A stretch of DNA of 8,087 nucleotides from the NCBI GenBank assembly GCA_023228445.1, contig JALOBD010000100.1, forward strand, positions 1-8,087, written 5' to 3'. Numbering within the stretch: position 1 is the first letter of the stretch; each line of letters starts with the position of its first letter. This DNA comes from Sphaerochaeta sp. (GTDB lineage: Bacteria; Spirochaetota; Spirochaetia; Sphaerochaetales; Sphaerochaetaceae). Below, one piece after another: positions 1-5,077 of this stretch. The notes beneath the pieces are model-generated. The model searched no databases. It was not told the DNA's origin and saw only the letters and a program-made list of their open reading frames with translations. The translations under genes and the position numbers were made by a program.

Positions 1-2
1 AA

Positions 3-959
3 CTGTATGACATGCTCAACGGACTCCTGCGGTTGAGAAATACCGACATCTATGTAACGGGAAGCAATTCTAAGATGCTCACGAGCGACGTTCTGACTGC
101 GTTTCGTGGTCGTGGTGACAAAGTTGAAATCTGGCCCTTATCTTTCAAGGAGTTTTATGGATTCGTTGCAGGTGATATAGATGAAGCATTTGAGCAGTAT
201 GCCTTGTATGGTGGGCTCCCGGGAACACTCTCCTATAGTGAACAAGAGGACAGGATATCTTACCTCGAGAGCCTTTTTGATGAGATCTACTTCAAGGACA
301 TTGTCGAGCGATATGGCATTGAACTTCCTGAGATCCTTGCGCAGATCACCGACGAGCTGAGTTCATCGATCGGCTCGCTTACGACTGCCAGCAGCCTTGC
401 ACGCGCCTTGTCTTCAAGCAAAAGATCTCAAGTAAACTCCGTTACCGTGTACAGCTATCTTGGATATCTGGAAGAATCATTCCTGTTTCGGTGTGTCAAA
501 CGCTATGATGTCAAGGGAAAGAGGTATTTTTCCTATCCAGTGAAGTATTATTGTGCTGATGTGGGACTTCGGAATGTCCGCTTGAATTTTCGCCAGCAGG
601 AGGAGTCCCACATCATGGAGAACATTATCTACAACGAACTAGTCAGTCGCGGGTATGCCGTTGATGTGGGGGTCGTGACCGTCGATCAACAGGGTGAAGA
701 CAAGAAGGTGAAGCGGAAGAATTTTGAGATAGATTTCATCATCAACAAAGGAATGAAGAAATATTACATTCAATCAGCGTTGAGAATGGATACCCTTGAC
801 AAGAAGATGCAGGAGCAGCGCCCATTGCATGCCGTGAGAGATTCCTTTTCGAAGATCATCATTACCAAAACAAGAATGAAGCCATGGATGGATGACCACG
901 GCGTGAAACACATCGGATTGTATGACTTCCTTCTCGATGAAAAAGCCATCGATTTATAA
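3..959 (+). CDS. ATPase of the AAA_14/DUF4143 type, 5' end cut off by the window
   Basis: This is the C-terminal part of an ATP-binding protein of the widespread AAA_14 plus DUF4143 type (full length usually about 400-430 residues). The reading frame is open to the left edge, so the methionine at position 12 is probably internal. The P-loop and Walker B region, expected about 90 residues upstream, lie outside the window. Counting from that methionine, one sees the sensor-1-like TGSNS (16-20), an FRGR motif (31-34), a helical middle region, and a DUF4143 domain ending in a nuclease-like core: ENIIYNEL (203-210), FEIDFI (238-243) and YYIQ (251-254). These resemble the PD-(D/E)XK fold, but activity is not established for the family. 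Such genes are often singletons in accessory DNA, and a role in defence or toxin-antitoxin-like systems has been suggested without proof. The coding sequence is clearly AT-richer than everything downstream, which suggests separate acquisition. The family call is firm and the function is unknown. Confidence 0.85.
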   Translation: MYDMLNGLLRLRNTDIYVTGSNSKMLTSDVLTAFRGRGDKVEIWPLSFKEFYGFVAGDIDEAFEQYALYGGLPGTLSYSEQEDRISYLESLFDEIYFKDIVERYGIELPEILAQITDELSSSIGSLTTASSLARALSSSKRSQVNSVTVYSYLGYLEESFLFRCVKRYDVKGKRYFSYPVKYYCADVGLRNVRLNFRQQEESHIMENIIYNELVSRGYAVDVGVVTVDQQGEDKKVKRKNFEIDFIINKGMKKYYIQSALRMDTLDKKMQEQRPLHAVRDSFSKIIITKTRMKPWMDDHGVKHIGLYDFLLDEKAIDL

Positions 960-1241
960 AAGAGCCCATTTTTAAGTAGGTCATTTTATTGAGTAACTTC
1001 TCAATGATCGAGGATCCTGTACATACAGCAGAGCTGAAGAGCATCGGTAGCAACGTGCAGTGGTTCGATCCTGTTCCTGCCATCGTGTGTGCTGCTCACC
1101 TCCAGATCGTCTGCCGATGCTTCGCAACCTTTCCATTCTTTCGCTCTGTATGGCAGGGCTCTGGTTGTACGAGAGAGAATGGTCGTGCACCGTCGGCTCC
1201 CCAGCCTTGCATTCAAGAGAGAGCGATACTATCATAAGGCC
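960..1241. other. Intergenic stretch with no convincing gene
   Basis: These 282 bases separate the ATPase gene from the lactonase gene. Several short open frames exist on both strands, but none has a good ribosome binding site, a recognisable domain or a composition typical of protein. The stretch from 1089 is open in frame with the lactonase, but its translation is basic and unlike the start of that family. A small hairpin (ATTGAG, six-base loop, CTCAAT) lies at 988-1005. It is not followed by a T-run on either strand, so it is a poor terminator candidate. The right end carries a possible promoter for the lactonase. The rest may be decayed DNA at the edge of the AT-rich block. Confidence 0.5.
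1207..1235 (+). promoter_or_regulatory. Possible sigma-70 promoter of the lactonase gene
   Basis: A -35-like TTGCAT (1207-1212) is separated by 17 bases from a -10-like TATCAT (1230-1235). The spacing is optimal and each box matches the consensus at five and four positions respectively. Transcription would then begin at about 1242, the first base of the lactonase ATG, giving a leaderless message. This would fit the lack of a normal ribosome binding site there. It is a prediction by eye only. Confidence 0.35.
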
Positions 1242-2237
1242 ATGAACCAGATTGTAGTAGGCAGCAGGGTCTCTTCCACCGATGATGGCATCACACTCTT
1301 GGACTTCGACCCGAAAACCGGAGCGCTCTCCTATCACCACGCCATCGGGGGGGTGGAGATGCCCACCTATCAGGTGTGGGATGAGCAGAAGCGGATCCTC
1401 TATTCGGTGGCCGAAGAAGCAAAGGGGATGGTACATGGCCTCCACTTCGATGAGGGTCTGCACTCCAAGACGGTCTTCTCAGCCCCAAGCCTCGGCAGCG
1501 GGCCCTGCCACCTCGCCCTCAGCCCCGACGGGAAGGCGCTGGCGGTGAGCAACTACAACAACGGTGTCTTCACCCTCATCGCCCTCGAGGAGGGATCGCT
1601 GCCCAACTACAGTGAGCAGTACGAGGACAGCAGCGTCCACATCGACCGCCAGGAGTCGAGCCACGTGCACTGCTGCCACTTTGTCGACGGCTCCTCGTCG
1701 ATCCTCGTCACCGACCTTGGCGGAGATACCATCCACTACTACCGCAATGAACTGCGCCTCCACGACACGATTGCAACCCCTCCTGGTTCGGGGCCGCGCC
1801 ACCTTGCCCTCAGCAGTGATGAGCGCTACCTCTTCGTCAGCGGTGAGCTCTCCAACGAGGTGTTGGTTTACCAGATGGGCAAGAGCCCTACCCTGATCCA
1901 ACAAATCTCCACCATCCCGCCGGGCTTTGGCGAGGAGAATACGGTCAGCGCCATCGCACTCTCGGGCGATGGTCGCTTCCTCTACGTCGCAAACCGGGGC
2001 CACGACTCCATCACGATCTTCTCGGTCAAGGAGGGGTGGCTCAGCCGCCTCAGCTGGTGCTTCACCGAGCGCACCCCCTGGGACTTCGCCCTCTCCGGTG
2101 ATGAACGCTTCATCATTGTGGCCAACACCACCAGCGGTTCGGTGACCGTCTACCCCCGTGACGGGGAGAGTGGCGCACTCGGCAAGCTCGCCCACCGGAT
2201 CTCGGTGGACCGCCCCAGCTGCATCACGCTGCTCTAG
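1242..2237 (+). CDS. Lactonase-family beta-propeller protein, 6-phosphogluconolactonase-like
   Basis: This is a 331-residue protein of the YbhE/Pgl lactonase family (seven-bladed propeller, usually 330-350 residues). The founding member hydrolyses 6-phosphogluconolactone in the oxidative pentose phosphate pathway, but many relatives have undefined sugar-lactone substrates. Family hallmarks appear in order: GPCHLALSPDGK (87-98), the histidine-rich QESSHVHCCHF (137-147), VTDLGGDTI (156-164), GSGPRHLALS (182-191), NRGHDSI (251-257) and a closing RPSC (324-327). There is no signal peptide, so it should be cytoplasmic. The start at 1242 gives a family-standard N-terminus (MNQIVVGS). An in-frame ATG at 1179 would add 21 basic residues with no counterpart in the family. 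Only AAGG two bases from the ATG resembles a Shine-Dalgarno site, unlike the strong sites of the other genes. It stands alone on this strand and converges on the ABC operon. The family is certain; the substrate is not. Confidence 0.9.
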   Translation: MNQIVVGSRVSSTDDGITLLDFDPKTGALSYHHAIGGVEMPTYQVWDEQKRILYSVAEEAKGMVHGLHFDEGLHSKTVFSAPSLGSGPCHLALSPDGKALAVSNYNNGVFTLIALEEGSLPNYSEQYEDSSVHIDRQESSHVHCCHFVDGSSSILVTDLGGDTIHYYRNELRLHDTIATPPGSGPRHLALSSDERYLFVSGELSNEVLVYQMGKSPTLIQQISTIPPGFGEENTVSAIALSGDGRFLYVANRGHDSITIFSVKEGWLSRLSWCFTERTPWDFALSGDERFIIVANTTSGSVTVYPRDGESGALGKLAHRISVDRPSCITLL

Positions 2238-2338
2238 GCGACCAGGGTGGCGATCAGGAAGGCGCCGACAGCCAGGAAGATGATCAAGACGGCTGCCATC
2301 GCAGCAAGCATGATGGTACTTCTCTTATAGTGTTTCAT
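2234..2338 (-). CDS. 34-residue single-span membrane peptide, last gene of the ABC operon
   Basis: This is a short gene of 34 codons plus stop. The peptide starts with a basic segment (MKHYKRST, 1-8), followed by a continuous hydrophobic stretch of Ala, Leu, Ile, Val, Phe and Met with one Gly from about residue 9 to the end, which is long enough for one membrane span. The ATG overlaps the end of the gntR gene by 14 bases in another frame. It is preceded by TTGGAG with six bases between GGAG and ATG, so translation is plausible and probably coupled to gntR. Its TAG and the TAG of the convergent lactonase share the four bases CTAG at 2234-2237. The peptide matches no family I recognise. By position it could be an accessory subunit of, or a regulator for, the ABC transporter. 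Positive-inside topology with the N-terminus in the cytoplasm is the simplest reading. Its existence is supported by the ribosome site, hydrophobicity and operon packing, not by homology. Confidence 0.68.
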   Translation of the reverse strand: MKHYKRSTIMLAAMAAVLIIFLAVGAFLIATLVA

Positions 2339-2690
2339 GGTACGCTCCAATTGAGTTGACCAGGTCCTCGACGCTGATGTCCAGGGCCTTCATTGTCTTG
2401 ACCAAGGCGGGCAGCTTCTTCTGGTAGAAGAAGGTGCGCTTGAGCGCCTTGATCGTCTTGACAGCATCCTTGGCGGCAAAGTAGCCGATGCCACGTTGGT
2501 TCTCCAAGACCCCCTGCTCCAAGAGGTGGGTGTATGAACGCACCACCGTGTTGGGATTGACCTCCAGCTCGACGGCCAGATCCCTGACCGACGGCACGCG
2601 CTCCCCGTCGCCGTAGTGGCCTGCGATGATCAGGTCACAGAGGTGGTCGGCAATCTGCAGGTAGATCGGTGCATTGGTATCAAACTGCAT
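2325..2690 (-). CDS. GntR-family transcriptional regulator, YtrA subfamily
   Basis: This is a 121-residue DNA-binding regulator. Residues 8-74 form the GntR winged helix-turn-helix (PIYLQIADHL, then VPSVRDLAVELEVNPNTVVRSYTHLLEQG, then the wing ending in GIGYFAA). The remaining 45 or so residues are a short helical dimerisation tail in place of a large ligand domain. That short form is typical of the YtrA subfamily, whose members usually repress an adjacent ABC transporter operon. The start at 2690 follows GGAGG with six bases of spacing and overlaps the permease gene by 11 bases, so the two are probably translationally coupled. It is the third gene of its operon, whereas in ytrABCDEF of Bacillus subtilis the regulator comes first. 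The inferred target is the inverted repeat at 4316-4337 upstream of the same operon, giving autoregulation. The effector is unknown; related regulators respond to cell-envelope antibiotics, but nothing here shows that. Confidence 0.92.
   Translation of the reverse strand: MQFDTNAPIYLQIADHLCDLIIAGHYGDGERVPSVRDLAVELEVNPNTVVRSYTHLLEQGVLENQRGIGYFAAKDAVKTIKALKRTFFYQKKLPALVKTMKALDISVEDLVNSIGAYHETL
2345..2348 (-). promoter_or_regulatory. Ribosome binding site of the 34-residue membrane peptide
   Basis: On the minus strand GGAG (within TTGGAG) lies six bases before the ATG at 2338. It sits inside the 3' end of the gntR coding sequence and is the main reason to accept the small gene as translated. 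Confidence 0.65.
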
Positions 2691-3471
2691 CGGTGGCCTC
2701 CACTTCCGTGAGCCTGAAGTAGGCTGTGATCTGTAAGACGATGGGGATGATGAGGTAGTTCAACAGCTGCCCTGCGACCTTCCACGTCTGTATTGCTCCC
2801 ATCATCGCATCGAGGCGCTCTCTTTCGACTCGAGCCAACGCTTCAAAGAGCCCGATCCCCCTCCCCATCCTGATGGTGACAAAGAGTCTGAGGAAGAGGA
2901 AGCCGATGGCAACCGAGAGGAGTACCACGATGGTGAAGGCGAGGGCTGTCTTGACGAGTGCCATCTTGCGAAAGAGCGTGGAACCGAGCACGAAGATCGA
3001 GTTGATGACCCAGTAGCGCGCGATGAGGGTGAAGAACGCCGGCATCGCGAAGGGATTGAAGATGGCGGCGGGGTTTTTGAAGATCAGGTACAACGACGGC
3101 TCGATCACCAGCGAAGAGAGGACGAAGAACACCGTCAGCACCACCGGGTACGCCACCATCGCCAAGAGGCTCTTGGAGAGGAACTTCTCGCCATTGGTGG
3201 CCGGCAGCATCAAAAAGGTGTGTTGGTTCTCCTTCTTGAAGAGGTCGTCAGCGAAGAGGGCGACGGTGATGATGATGCCCCCGACGAAGAGGAAAGGAGG
3301 AAAGAGCGTACCATAGACCTCCTGGGGGAATGGGGTTCCGGCATACCGGGCGATGATGGACTGCAGTGTCTCATTTCCCAGCAGGACGAGGATGATGACT
3401 GCTGCGTAGATCACCAGATCTCGCCGCCCGATGATCCACTCACGTTTTACCAGTGCAATGAACCGACTCAT
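2680..3471 (-). CDS. ABC-2 type transporter permease
   Basis: This is a 263-residue integral membrane protein with about six hydrophobic segments (roughly 18-31, 57-74, 103-122, 141-163, 173-198 and 234-252). After the second span comes a cytoplasmic stretch HTFLMLPATNGEKFLSK (84-100). This LP-x(2-3)-EKF signature is common in ABC-2 type permeases of small exporters regulated by GntR proteins. The protein should form the membrane channel, probably as a dimer, driven by the ATPase encoded just upstream. The start codon overlaps the ATPase stop as ATGA (4 bases) and is preceded by AAGGAGGG, so expression is coupled. The substrate cannot be read from the sequence. Drug, bacteriocin or lipid export and envelope-stress roles are all seen in related systems. 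Confidence 0.88.
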   Translation of the reverse strand: MSRFIALVKREWIIGRRDLVIYAAVIILVLLGNETLQSIIARYAGTPFPQEVYGTLFPPFLFVGGIIITVALFADDLFKKENQHTFLMLPATNGEKFLSKSLLAMVAYPVVLTVFFVLSSLVIEPSLYLIFKNPAAIFNPFAMPAFFTLIARYWVINSIFVLGSTLFRKMALVKTALAFTIVVLLSVAIGFLFLRLFVTIRMGRGIGLFEALARVERERLDAMMGAIQTWKVAGQLLNYLIIPIVLQITAYFRLTEVEATDAV

Positions 3472-4298
3472 AGCCGCCCTCCTTTCTCCACGAGGATGTT
3501 GAAGATTGTCTCCAGGTCCAGCGACTGTCCGCTCTGCCCCTGGGCGCGTGATCTGAGGACCATCCAGCCACCGAGGACCTTCTCCTTGTAGAGGACGTCA
3601 TCACCGGGGTCTACCGAAACCAGATCCATGACGTAGGCATCGGTAAGCGTGTCGAGGCCCTCATTGAAGATCACCCTCCCCTGGTCGAGGATGATGATCG
3701 GGTCGATGAGAGCCTCCATGTCGCGCACCTGGTGGGTGGAGATGACGAAGGTGCGCTCCTCACTCATCGCACTGGCAACGATCTGACGGAATTGACGCTT
3801 GCTGGGGATGTCCAGGCCGTTGGTCGGCTCATCCATGATGAGGAGGCGACAGTTGCTGGCCAGGCCGAAGGCGAGCAGGTACTTCTTCTTCTGCCCGAGC
3901 GACATCTGGTCGAGGCGCTGCAAGAGGTCAAGGTCGAACTCAGCGGCGTACTGGGCGAAGCGCTCATGGTCGAACCGCCCATAGAAAGGGGTGAGCATCG
4001 CCAGGTACTGCTGGCTCTTCATCCGGGGAAGCGGAAACTCCTCGCTGAGGTAGAAGATCTCGCCGAGCAGCGAAGGAGTGCGCCGTTGTGGATTTTCTCC
4101 CATGACACTGAGCGTCCCCCCTTGGGCGAAGAGCTGGCCCCCGAGCAGTTTGAGCAGCGTGCTCTTGCCCGCCCCATTCTTGCCCAGCAAGCCGTAGATG
4201 TTGCCACGCTCCAAAGAGAAGGAGAGGTCCTTGAAGAGCGGCGTGTGTTTGTAGCTGAAGCTGAGGCCATCGACCTCAGCCACCCTGTAGTGGTCCAT
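3468..4298 (-). CDS. ABC transporter ATP-binding protein (ABC-2 type exporter)
   Basis: This is a 276-residue nucleotide-binding subunit. Visible motifs are Walker A GKNGAGKST (39-47), a signature region MSLGQKKK (132-139), Walker B LLIMDEP (152-158), the D-loop NGLD (160-163) and the H-loop histidine 189. The signature is SLGQ, not the usual SGGQ, and the Q-loop position reads YLSEE, without glutamine; similar variants occur in ABC-2 type ATPases. Residues from about 221 on form a C-terminal extension that may contact the permease. The frame is open to an ATG at 4361, but that start would lie upstream of the promoter and operator. The ATG at 4298 follows AGGAGG with five bases of spacing and gives a normal N-terminus, so it was chosen. 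It is the first gene of the operon, and the permease start overlaps its stop. Confidence 0.93.
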   Translation of the reverse strand: MDHYRVAEVDGLSFSYKHTPLFKDLSFSLERGNIYGLLGKNGAGKSTLLKLLGGQLFAQGGTLSVMGENPQRRTPSLLGEIFYLSEEFPLPRMKSQQYLAMLTPFYGRFDHERFAQYAAEFDLDLLQRLDQMSLGQKKKYLLAFGLASNCRLLIMDEPTNGLDIPSKRQFRQIVASAMSEERTFVISTHQVRDMEALIDPIIILDQGRVIFNEGLDTLTDAYVMDLVSVDPGDDVLYKEKVLGGWMVLRSRAQGQSGQSLDLETIFNILVEKGGRL

Positions 4299-4303
4299 AG
4301 CCA

Positions 4304-4309
4304 CCTCCT
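4304..4309 (-). promoter_or_regulatory. Ribosome binding site that fixes the ABC ATPase start
   Basis: A perfect AGGAGG lies five bases before the ATG at 4298. It rules in this start over the in-frame ATG at 4361, which lies upstream of the predicted promoter. Confidence 0.85.
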
Positions 4310-4315
4310 GTATTG

Positions 4316-4337
4316 GTGTACTAAGGTAGTAGTACAC
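4316..4337. promoter_or_regulatory. Inverted repeat, likely operator of the GntR/YtrA regulator
   Basis: The site is GTGTACTA (4316-4323), a six-base spacer, and TAGTACAC (4330-4337), a perfect 8-bp inverted repeat. The GTAC-containing half-sites resemble operators described for YtrA-subfamily GntR proteins (from memory, not searched). It lies between the -35 box and the ribosome site of the ABC operon and covers the predicted -10 element. Binding there would block RNA polymerase. The gntR gene is the third gene of the same operon, which makes it the obvious candidate to bind. Confidence 0.8.
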
Positions 4338-4357
4338 TATTAGCTGCTCTCTGTCAA
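4329..4357 (-). promoter_or_regulatory. Promoter of the ABC transporter-gntR operon
   Basis: On the minus strand a perfect -35 box TTGACA (4352-4357) is followed after 17 bases by TACTAC (4329-4334), a weak -10 that lies inside the inverted repeat. Transcription would begin near 4322, leaving a leader of about 25 bases with the AGGAGG site. The strong -35 with a weak -10 buried in the operator suits a promoter controlled by a repressor. Confidence 0.6.
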
Positions 4358-4383
4358 CCACTGTGCACTCGAATTTGATTCTT

Positions 4384-5043
4384 TTATGAGACCGTGTTGG
4401 TCAACTTCCTCAGGCTCGCGGCCAGATCCTCGTGAACCACCAGCCTCGGGTCGAAGCGCAGCAGTCGGAAGGTGAGCTGGATGCAGAAGCCGATGGCCAC
4501 AGCGCTGAGCAGGGTCCCCCACCCCAGCATGCCACCGAGCAGGTACCCTGCCACGGTCGCCGAGACCTCGATGCCGACACGGCATACCCCCACCGAGAAC
4601 CCGGTCTTGCGGGAGAGCAACACCATGAGGCTGTCGCGTGGGCCGGCGCCGAATCCACTGGAGATATAGAAGTAGGAGGCCAGTGCGATGACGAAGAGGC
4701 CCGCCATCATCTGCACCACGCCAATGACTGGACTGGTACGCTCGACAAAGAGGCCACTGGAGAGCAGGAGGTTCATGAAGAGGCCGACGAAGACCATGTT
4801 GAACACCGTTCCCAGGCCGACCTTCTCACCGAAGATGAAGGTGATGACGAGGATCACCAACCCCACCGTGATGGTCATCGTACCGATCTGGGTGGCCAAG
4901 AGTTTGGCAAGACCTGCGTGAAAGACCTCCCACGGGGCGTAGCCGATGTGGGCCTGCATCGTCAGTACGATGCCCAGCGCGTAGAGGAAGAGGCCGAAGA
5001 AGAGCCGCAGGAGGCGTAGGGTGAAATCCTTCATGGTGAGCAC
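4384..5043 (-). CDS. YczE/YyaS/YitT-family integral membrane protein
   Basis: This is a 219-residue hydrophobic protein with about five or six spans (roughly 10-28, 54-71, 76-96, 106-127, 151-172 and 176-193). Conserved family positions are visible: the LF-LYALGIVLTMQAHIGYAPWEVFHAGL block (18-45), NMVFVGLFMN (82-91), GFGAGPRDSLMVLLSR (130-145) and GTLLSAVAIG (176-185). The family has no agreed function; some members have been linked to transport or to secretion of natural products. It follows the large glycosidase gene by 34 bases on the same strand and is probably the last gene of that operon. The GTG at 5043 has GGAG four bases upstream. The ATG at 5034 would be three codons shorter but has no ribosome site; either could be used. 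No terminator is visible before the ABC promoter, so read-through is possible. Confidence 0.82.
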   Translation of the reverse strand: MLTMKDFTLRLLRLFFGLFLYALGIVLTMQAHIGYAPWEVFHAGLAKLLATQIGTMTITVGLVILVITFIFGEKVGLGTVFNMVFVGLFMNLLLSSGLFVERTSPVIGVVQMMAGLFVIALASYFYISSGFGAGPRDSLMVLLSRKTGFSVGVCRVGIEVSATVAGYLLGGMLGWGTLLSAVAIGFCIQLTFRLLRFDPRLVVHEDLAASLRKLTNTVS

Positions 5044-5047
5044 TGTA

Positions 5048-5051
5048 CTCC
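5048..5051 (-). promoter_or_regulatory. Ribosome binding site favouring the GTG start of the YczE-like gene
   Basis: GGAG lies four bases before the GTG at 5043 and 13 bases before the ATG at 5034. The spacing is slightly short for the GTG and far too long for the ATG, so the GTG is preferred with modest confidence. Confidence 0.4.
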
Positions 5052-5077
5052 ATCGCCCTCCAAATGCCTAGCCATCG

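Noticed and set aside
988..1005. Hairpin ATTGAG-TAACTT-CTCAAT as terminator of the ATPase gene
   Set aside because: The stem is only six AT-rich pairs, and no T-run follows on either strand.
1020..1083. tRNA-like fragment: an AGAGCATCGG D-arm-like stretch followed by GGTTCGATCC and ending in CCA
   Set aside because: The T-stem would rest mainly on G-U pairs, only nine bases separate the T-loop from CCA where 13 are needed, and no matching 5' acceptor strand is present. It is not a functional tRNA; a decayed remnant or att site cannot be shown.
1089..1241. N-terminal extension of the lactonase to an upstream start at 1089 or 1179
   Set aside because: The added residues are basic and not found in the family, which begins at the strand MNQIVVGS. 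The family length of about 330-350 residues is met from 1242.
981..1463. 160-codon open frame on the minus strand across the gap and the lactonase 5' end
   Set aside because: It has no ribosome site or recognisable motif, and half of it lies antisense to the well-supported lactonase gene.
1479..2195. Long open frame (238 codons) on the minus strand inside the lactonase gene
   Set aside because: It is an antisense shadow of a GC-rich gene. The translation is low-complexity in Ala, Val, Glu, Gly and Asp with no domain, while the plus-strand frame has clear family motifs.
3732..4343. 203-codon plus-strand open frame antisense to the ABC ATPase gene
   Set aside because: It is a shadow frame with Glu/Gln/Leu/Val-rich sequence and no motif. 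The opposite strand encodes an unmistakable ATPase.
4299..4361. Upstream ATG at 4361 as the start of the ABC ATPase
   Set aside because: It lies upstream of the predicted promoter and operator, and it would add 21 residues unlike the family. The ATG at 4298 has a perfect AGGAGG.
4432..5019. 195-codon plus-strand open frame antisense to the YczE-like gene
   Set aside because: Its translation is almost entirely Glu, Asp, Gln, His and Ala, the expected complement of a hydrophobic membrane gene. It has no ribosome site.
4826..5053. 75-codon minus-strand frame starting at 5053 just after GGAGGG
   Set aside because: The spacing to GGAGGG is only about three bases, and the translation is Arg/His/Pro-rich and out of frame with the conserved membrane protein.
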